Counted from the first letter of the stretch, positions 1-7,062 are shown. The stretch: DNA of 8,141 nucleotides from Verrucomicrobiales bacterium (GCA_011523245.1 WTHG01000279.1:1-8141), one strand, 5' to 3'. The notes: generated from the letters alone by a model not told the origin. Made by a program: numbers and translations.

Positions 1-1
1 G

Positions 2-2059
2 CACATAGCCCTCAAGGTGATGACGCCTGAAATTGCCGTCAACCCCGATCTCTCCAACCGCTTTACCCAGGAAGCCCTCGTCCTCGGCCGACTGGATCAT
101 CCGCACATCGTGCCCATTCACGATCTCGGCGTGGATGCCCAAGGACGTAATTATTACGCAATGAAATTCGTGCGAGGCACCACCCTCAAGGAAGTGCTGC
201 ACGGCTTGCGTCAAGGGCAATCGGCTACGGTCGACCGTTATCCGCTCGCGCGCCTGCTCGATATCTTTGGCAAAACCTGTGATGCGGTGGCCTATGCCCA
301 TTCCAAGGGCATCATTCATCGCGACCTCAAGCCGGCCAACATCATGATCGGGGAATTCGGTGAAGTGCTGGTCATGGATTGGGGCATTGCTAAAATCCTG
401 AACCAAACCGAAACCACGCCCAAAACCGATCACCCCACTGACGCCTCCGAGGGCACCCGTTATGGCACGGTTATGGGTACTCCGAGCTTCATGGCGCCCG
501 AGCAGGCCGAAGGTCGACTGGATGCTATCAACGAGCGAACGGATATTTATTCACTTGGATCCATTTTATATAACATCCTTGCCTTGCGCCCGCCCATCAC
601 CGGCAGCAGTACGGATGCTGAAGTCATGGAACGTATCAAGACCGGCCAGATCACACCGCCGGCCCAGCGCGTTCAGGATCCGCGCGATACAACTGTGCTG
701 TTGCATTGCCCTGATCATCAGGTACCTGAGGCTCTCTCTGCCGTCGCCATGCAGGCCCTGGCTCGGGAGCCTGACCGGCGATATCCCGATGTCCACTCCC
801 TCCAACGCGATGTCGCTGCCTATACCGCGGGCTATGCGCCGATAGCTGAACATGCTGGGTTTTTCCGTCAGATGCGCCTTTCACTACGCCGCCACGCCAC
901 TCTGGCAGCAGCATGGAGCGTGATCATCCTGTTAGTGCTTGGCTTCGCCATACACACCCATCATGCCCGCAAAAAACAAGAATACACTATATCCCAATAT
1001 AAATCGGCCGCGCCTGGCAGCCACGCGTTGGCTGGTAAATTGATGGCGCGCGGCCTGTTTTCCGACGCTCTTGGTCCGGCACAGTTAGCCACGGAATTGG
1101 ATCCCCAACAGCCGCAGCACTGGCAACGCCTCGCACGCGTGCAACTAGCCCTCCATCGACCAGCCGCAGCCTCCGAAGCCATTCGGCAGGCGAAGAAACT
1201 GAATGACTCCAATAAATTCACCACCCAGGCCGGCCCGTTCTGCGAACAATTGGCCCAAACCTACGGTGCCGGTTCCTTGCCCTTGCATGCCTTGGGCTCG
1301 GTGTATCACTGGCAACATCGGCGCGGCATGTCTCTGGATGCACGCTACACGCTCAGCCGAATTGCCATCGAGAAAACTAATTCCTGGAACAACACCCAAG
1401 CCGCTCTGCGGCAACTCGGCCTTCCAGGCCGCGCCAGCCGCGATAAACATGGCTACCTCAGGATCAACCTCGGCAGTTCCAAGGTAAAGGATCTCTCCCC
1501 GTTCACTCGATTGCCGGTGTACTCCATGAACCTCTGGCAAACTCAAGTAAAGGATTTGAAGGCCCTCCGTATGATGCCGCTCCGACAACTGTCTCTGGCG
1601 TACACTAAAGTCACCGATCTCGCCCCACTAAAAGGCCGGCCCCTGCAATCGCTCACCGTCGCGTATTCACCGGTCGAAAATCTTGCACCACTAACAGGTG
1701 CGCCGCTGGTCCATTTACATTTGAGCGGCACACGCGTGCATGAATTGGCGCCTCTACAAAAGATGCCGCTGCAAACCCTGCATTTGGACAATACGCCCGT
1801 GCGCGATCTCTCTGCCCTAGCCGGTTTACCACTGAAGGAATTGCGGCTGGATGGCTGCACGGAGTTGCGCGATCTCACTCCATTGGCCAAGTGCACGGAT
1901 CTGGAAGTGCTCACCTTGCCTCGTGATCATGGTGAAATAGATTTTCTGAGAAATTTACCGAAGCTCAAGAAGCTTTCTTACCGCTACGATACCGATCCTT
2001 CGAAACTAGAGCCAACGTCACAATTCTGGCGAACGCGTAGTCTAGCCCAGCGGCGTTAA
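2..2059 (+). CDS. Transmembrane Ser/Thr protein kinase with C-terminal leucine-rich repeats (5' partial)
   Basis: A Hanks-type (PknB-like) kinase that would phosphorylate Ser/Thr on target proteins. The frame is open at the left edge: it reads HIALKVM from base 2, so the GTG at 17 is not a real start. The N-terminus and glycine loop are missing, but the ATP-anchoring Lys (14-16) is present. The helix-C Glu is at 71-73. The catalytic HRDLKPAN is at 317-340 with Asp at 323-325. The metal-binding motif reads DWG instead of DFG at 377-385. MAPE is at 491-502 and DIYSLG at 542-559. All key residues are present, so it is probably active. A hydrophobic helix (about 899-955) follows, then one or two TPR-like helix pairs (about 1022-1204), then eight leucine-rich repeats (1457-1966). 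This predicts a cytoplasmic kinase and an exported sensor or binding part. Kinases of this build with DWG are common in Planctomycetota and Verrucomicrobiota. The ligand and substrates cannot be told. The stop abuts the stop of the opposing Sel1 gene. Confidence 0.95.
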   Translation, partial: HIALKVMTPEIAVNPDLSNRFTQEALVLGRLDHPHIVPIHDLGVDAQGRNYYAMKFVRGTTLKEVLHGLRQGQSATVDRYPLARLLDIFGKTCDAVAYAHSKGIIHRDLKPANIMIGEFGEVLVMDWGIAKILNQTETTPKTDHPTDASEGTRYGTVMGTPSFMAPEQAEGRLDAINERTDIYSLGSILYNILALRPPITGSSTDAEVMERIKTGQITPPAQRVQDPRDTTVLLHCPDHQVPEALSAVAMQALAREPDRRYPDVHSLQRDVAAYTAGYAPIAEHAGFFRQMRLSLRRHATLAAAWSVIILLVLGFAIHTHHARKKQEYTISQYKSAAPGSHALAGKLMARGLFSDALGPAQLATELDPQQPQHWQRLARVQLALHRPAAASEAIRQAKKLNDSNKFTTQAGPFCEQLAQTYGAGSLPLHALGSVYHWQHRRGMSLDARYTLSRIAIEKTNSWNNTQAALRQLGLPGRASRDKHGYLRINLGSSKVKDLSPFTRLPVYSMNLWQTQVKDLKALRMMPLRQLSLAYTKVTDLAPLKGRPLQSLTVAYSPVENLAPLTGAPLVHLHLSGTRVHELAPLQKMPLQTLHLDNTPVRDLSALAGLPLKELRLDGCTELRDLTPLAKCTDLEVLTLPRDHGEIDFLRNLPKLKKLSYRYDTDPSKLEPTSQFWRTRSLAQRR
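1457..1966 (+). repeat. Eight tandem leucine-rich repeats inside the kinase gene
   Basis: Protein-level repeats start at 1457, 1520, 1583, 1646, 1709, 1772, 1835 and 1904. Seven are exactly 21 residues (63 nt) and the seventh is 23. The pattern is xxLxLxxTxVxDLxPLxxxPL, for example RQLSLAYTKVTDLAPLKGRPL split as RQLSLAYTKV and TDLAPLKGRPL. The DNA copies are diverged, so this is an old array held by selection on the protein and not a fresh DNA tandem repeat. It probably forms a short curved solenoid on the outer side of the membrane, used for binding. The last repeat (EVLTL onward) is degenerate and may cap the array. Confidence 0.88.
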
Positions 2060-3508
2060 TTATTTCAAAGGCTTGAACGCCTTCACTGCGGTCTGGACCT
2101 GATCTACTTCCTGTTTGGTCAGTTTCTCGGCCACGTTCCTGACAGCAGCCGTAGCGCCATTCGCCTTGGCCTTGGCAGCCAGCTCCAACCACTTCAGAGC
2201 CTCGCTTGGGCGACTTTCGCTGAGGGATTTTCCAAGCTCCAACTGCGCAGCCGCATCGCCAAAATGGGCCTTCACCCACAGTAACCGGGCTTTCTCATCA
2301 GGCGGCGCCTTCCATGACCTGGACCGCGTGAGACCACTAAGAATTTCCTCAGGTTCCAGCCCGCTGGTAATCACCCCCTGCAAAGCTCGCAGATTGCGCT
2401 CCTGCTCCTCGGAGGTATTACCGCGGCGGGCAATCAAGGACCAGTAATAGGCCTCAGACAAATTCTTCTCCAATCCATCACCCTTGGCGCACGCCACCGC
2501 GTAATCCACCTGAGCCCCGCCATAGCCCAGTTCCGCCGCCAGCTTCCAGTATCGTACGGCCACCGCCGGTTCTTTTTTTCCAGCGCGACCCAGCATCAGA
2601 ATGCCGCCCAATCTATGCGCAGCCGCCGACGAGCCCTGCGCGGTTGCAGCTTTCAACCATTGACGAACCGCGCCCACATTCACTGGCACACCTGCCCCGA
2701 TTTCGTGGCGTTGCGCCAGCTCAAGCTGCGCCTTAAGTTCACCTTTTTGGGCGCGCGCGCGAAGGGCTTTCATGTCAGGCCCCCGTTTGGGCGGGGATTC
2801 CTTCAAACGAGTCAGCAAGTTCTTCGCTTGCTTGGAAAATTCCGGATTGCGATGCGTCGCCGCCTTGCCCAGCCATTCCATGCCTTGTGCAATATCCTGC
2901 TCCCGGCCGGTGCCCTGAATGCATAGCATGCCCAGCTGCACCTGTGCCTGGCCATGCCCTGCCTCGGCGGCCTTGGTAAACCATTCCCCAGCCGTGGTGG
3001 GATTACGCCCCACACCGTTACCCAGCAAATAGGCACCCGCTAAATCAAGCTGCGCCTTGACCACGCCGGCATCAGCGGCTTGGGCAAAGAGTTTAGCGGC
3101 ACGTTCAGCATCCTTCTCCACGCCAATCCCCCGGGCACAGAGAATGCCCAGCTTGGCCCGCGCATCGGCATCGCCTTCCTCTGCGAGCTTTTCCAAACCT
3201 GCAGCCGATTTCCGGAATAGCTGCAGAGCCTCGGGCTGACGCGACTCTCCAGCGGAACCCAAAAATAAAATTGAAGCCATTCGATATTGTGCTTTTGCGT
3301 TACCTTGATCGGCGGCTAGGCGGGCCCACTTGAGAGCTGTCTGATAATCCTGATCCACGCCGTCAGCCTCAGCGTAACGTTCGGCGAGCTGATACTGGCT
3401 GGCGGCATCCCCGGCCTCGGCCTTCTTGAGCGTGGCTTTAAGATCCGCCGCCCACGCCTGACTGGCAACCAAGACCATTCCAATGGTTATCCTGGCGATC
3501 TTCATCAT
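2060..3508 (-). CDS. Secreted Sel1-repeat (TPR-like) protein, 482 residues
   Basis: A solenoid protein of Sel1-like repeats, helix pairs of about 36 residues that usually act as protein-protein scaffolds. Residues 1-20 form a signal peptide (basic start, hydrophobic core, AWA before ADL), so it is probably periplasmic. Repeats fill residues 33-220 and 258-360, and a short third block covers about 414-450. A motif (A)DLKATLKKAEAG at 21-33 recurs as DMKALRARAQKG at 245-256. End-cap-like stretches follow Sel1 blocks at 352-398 and 438-482. It has no enzymatic motif. The chosen ATG (3508-3506) overlaps the stop of the upstream Sel1 gene as ATGA. A second ATG follows at once, and no Shine-Dalgarno is seen, so translation is probably coupled. 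It shares its N-terminal pattern and its C-terminal AFKPxK ending with the upstream protein, so the two are paralogues. The specific function is unknown. Confidence 0.93.
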   Translation of the reverse strand: MMKIARITIGMVLVASQAWAADLKATLKKAEAGDAASQYQLAERYAEADGVDQDYQTALKWARLAADQGNAKAQYRMASILFLGSAGESRQPEALQLFRKSAAGLEKLAEEGDADARAKLGILCARGIGVEKDAERAAKLFAQAADAGVVKAQLDLAGAYLLGNGVGRNPTTAGEWFTKAAEAGHGQAQVQLGMLCIQGTGREQDIAQGMEWLGKAATHRNPEFSKQAKNLLTRLKESPPKRGPDMKALRARAQKGELKAQLELAQRHEIGAGVPVNVGAVRQWLKAATAQGSSAAAHRLGGILMLGRAGKKEPAVAVRYWKLAAELGYGGAQVDYAVACAKGDGLEKNLSEAYYWSLIARRGNTSEEQERNLRALQGVITSGLEPEEILSGLTRSRSWKAPPDEKARLLWVKAHFGDAAAQLELGKSLSESRPSEALKWLELAAKAKANGATAAVRNVAEKLTKQEVDQVQTAVKAFKPLK

Positions 3509-5682
3509 TTGTTGGGCTTGAAAGCGCGCACGAGTTTTTTGGCGGCGATGATGTCATCCAGTCCCATGCCGTGGGCTTTGATGAGCTTGGATCGTTCGGT
3601 GAGGGCCTCCTCGAGCCCTTGGTTGAAGGCGAGCGTGAACCACTTGTAGGCTTCAATGGGACTCTGCTCCACTCCGTCGCCTTCGGCGCACAAGCGGGCG
3701 AGGTCCAGTTGGGCCTGTGCCTGACCGGCGACGGCGTTTTTCAAAATGGTTTTGAGATCGGCTTGTGTCGCAGTCTGGCCGGTGTTGTTAGGATCATACA
3801 ATACCACGGGAACAAACTGGCGGGCTTCGGCTAGAGCGTTGTTAATATCACTGGCCTGTAGTTCCTTGCTCAACACATTCAGCGCCGGATCGAGCCCTTG
3901 TACGCCGCCGCGTTTGGCAAGTGTAAGCCATTTATAGGCGAGGCGCTTGTGATCCAGCCGCTTAGGCAATTTGGCTTCCAATACCCCTTTGCCTTCTAGA
4001 TACAGAAAACCCAAAGTTCGTTGAGCAAGCGCATCGCCCTGCATGGCACCGCGCCGGGCCCATTTAGAGGACTCCTTGAAATTCGGCTCATCACCCAATA
4101 GCCCTTGAGCGTGCATGGTCGCCAACGAAGCTTCGGCAGAGGCGTAGCGTTGATCGGCCGCTTTGCGCATCCACATCATGCCGTTTTTTAAATCCTGTTT
4201 GACAACGTCGCCTTCCCAGAGCAATCCCCCTAAACGGGTTTGAGCCTCAGCATAGCCTTTCTCAGCAGCAGGCCGAAACCACCGGATGGCTCCCGCGGGC
4301 TTGGTACCGGTTAATTTTCCCGCCAATGCGAGACTTCCCAATCGGGTTTGCGCCGGCAGACTACCCTGATGAGCAGCTTGTTTTAACCATTTGGCACCCT
4401 CCTCAAAATCTGGTTCGCCGAAACTGCCGTTGATGTATTCCTCACCCAGAGCTTCGATGGCTTCGGCGTGCTTTTTTTCGGCCGCTTTCTTGAGCCATTC
4501 CAGAGCCGGTTGCGGCTCGCGTTGGTCGAGGTGAAACATACCAAGGCTGAACATGGCGTCCGGATTGCCGCCTTGGGCCACAAAGGTCAAGTTGTCCAAC
4601 CTCAGCGATTGACTGATGGCAGTGCTGGCATTCTCCAACCCCAGTGTGGTGTTGAAGGTTGTCAAGCTGAGCTTGGGCTTAAACTCGCCAACACGCGTGA
4701 GTTGATCGAGTTGCTCCAGCGGTTCCAACTCTTTCTTTACGGATACCAACCGGGCGGAGGCATTCTTAGCGGTCTTGGCATCCTCAGCCCGACTGGCCAG
4801 AGTGAGCCAATAGAAGGCTTCCTTAGAATCCAGTTTGAGGCCTGCTTCCTTACCTCCGACGGCATACAATAGGCCCAGTAAAAATTGCGCCTGAGCGTGG
4901 CCTTGATTGGCGGCTTTGCGCACCCACGGCAGAGCGGCTTTTTTATCGGGCTTCAACCCCAGCCGCCCTTCGCCCACGGTATTGCCGTAGAGGTATTCCG
5001 CTTCGCGTAAACCGGCTTTGGCCGCTTGTTTCAAGTGAATCAAGGCGTTGGTTTCCGAAACCACTTCGCCGCCAGCCGAGTAGTGCATGTTCCACAATTG
5101 AAACGCCGCCTCAATCGAACCGGCTGCCGCAGAGGTCTTCAAGAGTTCGCGGGCCTGCACCACATCCTTGTCCGTGCCCAAGCCCAGCCGGAACATTTGA
5201 CCGGCCAAAAAGGCGGCCTTGGCATGGCCTTGGGCAGCAGCGGCGCGGAAACTTTCTAGCGCCCGACGATCATCCGGATTGAAGTGATTAGAGTTTATCA
5301 GGCCAAGCTGGTAGAGCTTGCCGAGTTTAAAGAGCGCGTCGGCATTGTTTTGCTTCGCGAGCTTTTGCAGGCCGGGTACGGAGGCGTGCAGCTGCTCGAA
5401 TCCTGCCTTAACGTCCTGCGCCACGCCCTGCCCGAGCAGTTGTTGGATGGCGTAGCGATACTGGGCGAGGGGATTCTTTTTCAGGGCCCCCACCAAGGCG
5501 AAGTCGCCCGCCTGCGCAAGGTCATGTTTTCCCCCGCGGCCCCAGTACAGGGCTTCGGCCCATTCGTAGACGGCCTCGGGGTCGCCTTGTTCGGCTTTTT
5601 TGCGAATGGTCTCCAGGTCCGCTTCCGCAATAAGGCTCAACGGAAAAAACAGAATAAGGGCGAGATACCGGTAATTGTTCAT
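3505..5682 (-). CDS. Secreted Sel1-repeat protein, 725 residues
   Basis: The larger paralogue of the downstream Sel1 gene. The signal peptide is residues 1-19 (hydrophobic LALILFFPLSLIA before EADL). There are three Sel1 blocks. Block one spans about residues 21-297 and ends in a cap with YWLTLASRAED and EFKPK at 333-337. A non-repeat linker covers about 338-369. Block two spans 370-590 and closes with YKWLTLAKRGG (583-593) and ARQFVP (620-625). A short block three begins ADLKTILKNAVAG (641-653) and ends YKWFTLAFNQG and AFKPNK. Block three looks like a copy of the start module of the downstream protein. Typical Sel1 signatures such as AxxxLGxxYxxGxGVxxDxxxAxxWxxxAAxxG occur throughout. No catalytic motif is visible, so a periplasmic scaffold or binding role is inferred. 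The start lies 11 nt after the stop of the parvulin gene with no clear Shine-Dalgarno, so it is probably read from an operon mRNA. Confidence 0.93.
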   Translation of the reverse strand: MNNYRYLALILFFPLSLIAEADLETIRKKAEQGDPEAVYEWAEALYWGRGGKHDLAQAGDFALVGALKKNPLAQYRYAIQQLLGQGVAQDVKAGFEQLHASVPGLQKLAKQNNADALFKLGKLYQLGLINSNHFNPDDRRALESFRAAAAQGHAKAAFLAGQMFRLGLGTDKDVVQARELLKTSAAAGSIEAAFQLWNMHYSAGGEVVSETNALIHLKQAAKAGLREAEYLYGNTVGEGRLGLKPDKKAALPWVRKAANQGHAQAQFLLGLLYAVGGKEAGLKLDSKEAFYWLTLASRAEDAKTAKNASARLVSVKKELEPLEQLDQLTRVGEFKPKLSLTTFNTTLGLENASTAISQSLRLDNLTFVAQGGNPDAMFSLGMFHLDQREPQPALEWLKKAAEKKHAEAIEALGEEYINGSFGEPDFEEGAKWLKQAAHQGSLPAQTRLGSLALAGKLTGTKPAGAIRWFRPAAEKGYAEAQTRLGGLLWEGDVVKQDLKNGMMWMRKAADQRYASAEASLATMHAQGLLGDEPNFKESSKWARRGAMQGDALAQRTLGFLYLEGKGVLEAKLPKRLDHKRLAYKWLTLAKRGGVQGLDPALNVLSKELQASDINNALAEARQFVPVVLYDPNNTGQTATQADLKTILKNAVAGQAQAQLDLARLCAEGDGVEQSPIEAYKWFTLAFNQGLEEALTERSKLIKAHGMGLDDIIAAKKLVRAFKPNK

Positions 5683-5693
5683 GGACGCGCCGG

Positions 5694-6608
5694 TTAGTTT
5701 TGAATCATCAATGTGCCGCGCGGATAATAGACATGAATCTCACGGCGCAACCGATTGAGTTTACGTTCCATTTGGCGCTCGAAAATCTCCTGCCCCAATC
5801 GCGTCTCGATCAGCTTATGCACCTGATCGATTGGAATCTCATATTGATCCCATTGCTGAGAAACGTGCAGGAGGTAGTAGGCCTGATCGTCAAAGGCGAG
5901 CGCCGTTTCCTTTTCTTCCATCAGAAAAACTTCCGCGGCAATTTCATCACTGAACTCGCGTTGATCATCCTTGTGCACCAACCCGCGATGCCCACCACGC
6001 GGCGCGTTGCGTTCGGCGGCAAGTTTCTTGAAATCATCCAGCGACTGAATGCTGTTCTTCAATTCCTGCACTTTGGCAATCGTCATGCCATCTTCAATGC
6101 GCGGAATGCGAATGGCGTAGAGATCCACCGTAAGCCCCTTGTTGTTGAGATCCGGATGATCGGCATAATATTGTTTGATGGCCGCCGGCGACACCTGTAC
6201 GGCCTGGCGCACGGTGCGTTCGGCCTGCCGTAAAATCCAGTCATCGACCAATTCCGATTCGCGTTGATGAACCGTTTTACCCTGAATGCGCAGGTCGGCA
6301 ATCATTTGGTTCCGGCTACCGTCGTAGCGGTTTTTGATTTCATTACGCAGCAGCAATTCACCCAAACCGGCCGGTTCAACGTAATTCTTTTGGCTCTTGA
6401 TATTCATTACCAAGAGCGCGTCCTGCTCTAATTTCTTTTGCGCCAAGGCCGGATCGAGACGCGTCAGGCGGGCTTCCCGATTCACGTCCCATTGGGTAAT
6501 GATGATCTGGCCACCCACCACGGCTTTGATGGCGTTGGCGGTGGCTGGCTGCGCCCATAATACCGGCGCCAACAGCAGGCTTCCCAACATGAACAAAGTC
6601 CCTCTCAT
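5694..6608 (-). CDS. SurA-like secreted peptidyl-prolyl isomerase/chaperone, 304 residues
   Basis: A periplasmic folding factor of the SurA/PpiD/PrsA type. The chosen ATG (6608-6606) gives a clean signal peptide, MRGTLFMLGSLLLAPVLWA before QPATA. The open frame runs further upstream to 6764 but would cross cutA and bury the signal peptide, so I reject that start. Residues 26-150 are the helical SurA-type N-domain, with VVGGQIIITQWDV near 30 (compare 'VNgexIt..dv') and VSPAAIKQYYADHPD at 139-153. Residues 160-250 are one parvulin-like domain: DLYAIRIPR, then DDFKKLAAER, GGHRGLV (205-211), FSDEIAAEVFLM and YYLLHVSQ. The C-terminal helix (262-290) is SurA-like. The usual His of parvulin 'HIL' is replaced (YAIRI), so isomerase activity is doubtful and chaperone action is more likely. 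The gap from cutA is 43 nt and carries a promoter-like sequence; the gap to the Sel1 gene is 11 nt. Confidence 0.85.
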   Translation of the reverse strand: MRGTLFMLGSLLLAPVLWAQPATANAIKAVVGGQIIITQWDVNREARLTRLDPALAQKKLEQDALLVMNIKSQKNYVEPAGLGELLLRNEIKNRYDGSRNQMIADLRIQGKTVHQRESELVDDWILRQAERTVRQAVQVSPAAIKQYYADHPDLNNKGLTVDLYAIRIPRIEDGMTIAKVQELKNSIQSLDDFKKLAAERNAPRGGHRGLVHKDDQREFSDEIAAEVFLMEEKETALAFDDQAYYLLHVSQQWDQYEIPIDQVHKLIETRLGQEIFERQMERKLNRLRREIHVYYPRGTLMIQN

Positions 6609-6616
6609 ACACGGCG

Positions 6617-6644
6617 AATCTAGTGAGGGTGAGATGGATGTCAA
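6617..6644 (-). promoter_or_regulatory. Sigma-70-like promoter for the SurA-like gene, near-leaderless
   Basis: On the minus strand, a perfect TTGACA (6644-6639) is followed after 16 nt by TAGATT (6622-6617, four of six matches to TATAAT). The ATG begins 8 nt after this hexamer. Transcription would then start at or one to two bases before the ATG, giving an mRNA with almost no leader. No Shine-Dalgarno lies before this ATG, which fits. The site sits in the 43-nt gap after cutA and could give the three envelope genes their own promoter. Confidence 0.5.
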
Positions 6645-6651
6645 GGGTGGC

Positions 6652-6972
6652 TCATTCACCAGTAGCGGTGTTGGCGGTGAGCCATTCGAGGTAGCGCGCG
6701 CTGCCAGCAGCGAGGGGCCAGGCGACAAATTCTGAGGTGTCATACGGATGGGCTTCCAGCACATGAGTTTCCAACTCGGCTAGGCGTGCCTCGGTGGTTT
6801 TGAGGATCATCAGGATCTCGGTTTCCTGACAGAGTTTGCCTTCCCACCAGTAATGCGATTCCACGCCGGGCACGAGGTTGGCGCAGGCAGCCAGACGACG
6901 TTCGAGAATGCCGGCGGCCAGACGGCGGGCCACGTCCAAGCTCGGTGCGGTAACGAAGACGATGTGATGCAT
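6652..6972 (-). CDS. cutA: CutA1 family divalent-cation tolerance protein, 106 residues
   Basis: A small trimeric ferredoxin-like protein linked to copper and divalent metal tolerance in E. coli; its biochemical role is still unclear in the family. The signatures are all present: FVTAPSLDVARRLAAGIL at the N-terminus, the ACANLVPGVESHYWWEGK block at 29-46, an E-x-E-ILMILKTT strand at 50-60, HPYDTSEFVAWP at 75-86 and the closing YLEWL at 94-98. The length fits the family (about 100-115). The frame is open far upstream, but the ATG at 6972-6970 gives the family's usual start and has a GGAG site 8 nt before it. There is no signal peptide, so it is cytoplasmic. It is the first gene of the minus-strand cluster and diverges from the dehydrogenase gene. 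Confidence 0.93.
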   Translation of the reverse strand: MHHIVFVTAPSLDVARRLAAGILERRLAACANLVPGVESHYWWEGKLCQETEILMILKTTEARLAELETHVLEAHPYDTSEFVAWPLAAGSARYLEWLTANTATGE

Positions 6973-7041
6973 GGGGCAATCTCCAATGCCCCATGGGCAA
7001 TGTCCAAGCAATTTAGGCATTGGACCTTGGACAATTGCCCC
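6973..7041. repeat. Heptad-phased inverted repeat in the cutA/dehydrogenase divergent region
   Basis: The ends are a perfect 8-bp inverted repeat, GGGGCAAT (6973-6980) and ATTGCCCC (7034-7041). Inside, GGGCAATGTCCAAG (6995-7008) pairs with CTTGGACAATTGCCC (7026-7040) with a single bulged base and a 17-nt loop. CCAATGCC (6983-6990) also matches GGCATTGG (7017-7024) in inverted order. The plus strand reads as heptamers GGCAATC, TCCAATG, CCCCATG, GGCAATG, TCCAAGC from 6975; the right half carries TCCAAGG and TCCAATG on the minus strand. It could be a dispersed intergenic repeat, an operator or an mRNA hairpin. It overlaps the -35 region of the dehydrogenase promoter and the cutA leader. Confidence 0.7.
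6981..6984 (-). promoter_or_regulatory. Shine-Dalgarno site of cutA
   Basis: GGAG on the minus strand, separated by ATTGCCCC (8 nt) from the cutA ATG. It decides the cutA start within a much longer open frame. The site lies inside the left part of the inverted repeat of the divergent region, so the repeat itself supplies the ribosome binding site. A weak -10-like TAAATT on the minus strand (7015-7010) is the only promoter candidate I see for cutA; it lacks a good -35. Confidence 0.6.
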
Positions 7042-7055
7042 TCCCCCTTTACTCT
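7028..7055 (+). promoter_or_regulatory. Promoter-like sequence for the dehydrogenase gene, near-leaderless
   Basis: TGGACA (7028-7033, five of six matches to TTGACA), a 16-nt spacer and TACTCT (7050-7055, a TAnnnT hexamer) precede the ATG at 7063 by 7 nt. The sequence before the ATG is CCCGCCC and holds no Shine-Dalgarno. A transcript from this promoter would start at or next to the ATG. The -35 element lies in the right arm of the inverted repeat, so a protein bound there could block the promoter. The TACTCT hexamer is a weak -10. Confidence 0.4.
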
Positions 7056-7062
7056 CCCGCCC

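Noticed and set aside
2068..2083. Hairpin AAGGC-ttgaac-GCCTT as a bidirectional terminator
   Set aside because: The stem is only 5 bp and there is no proper T-run on either strand; it lies in conserved C-terminal codons (AFKPLK).
4468..5697. Plus-strand open frames opposite the 725-residue Sel1 gene
   Set aside because: Sel1 repeats on the minus strand explain the coding bias; the antisense products look like random GC-rich translations.
5700..6233. Plus-strand open frame of 177 codons opposite the SurA-like gene
   Set aside because: The product has no recognisable motif. The minus strand holds a signal peptide and family motifs, so this is an antisense shadow.
6609..6764. Upstream extension of the SurA-like gene to an ATG at 6764
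   Set aside because: It would overlap cutA by over 100 nt in another frame, adds a low-complexity proline-rich leader and buries a clear signal peptide.
6988..6998. CCCATGGG palindrome as a stand-alone operator
   Set aside because: The perfect match is only 8 bp (6990-6997) and stops at a mismatch; it is better explained as part of the heptamer array.
6853..7062. Upstream extension of the dehydrogenase gene to 6853
   Set aside because: It would run antisense through cutA, and the SDR Rossmann fold starts properly from the ATG at 7063.
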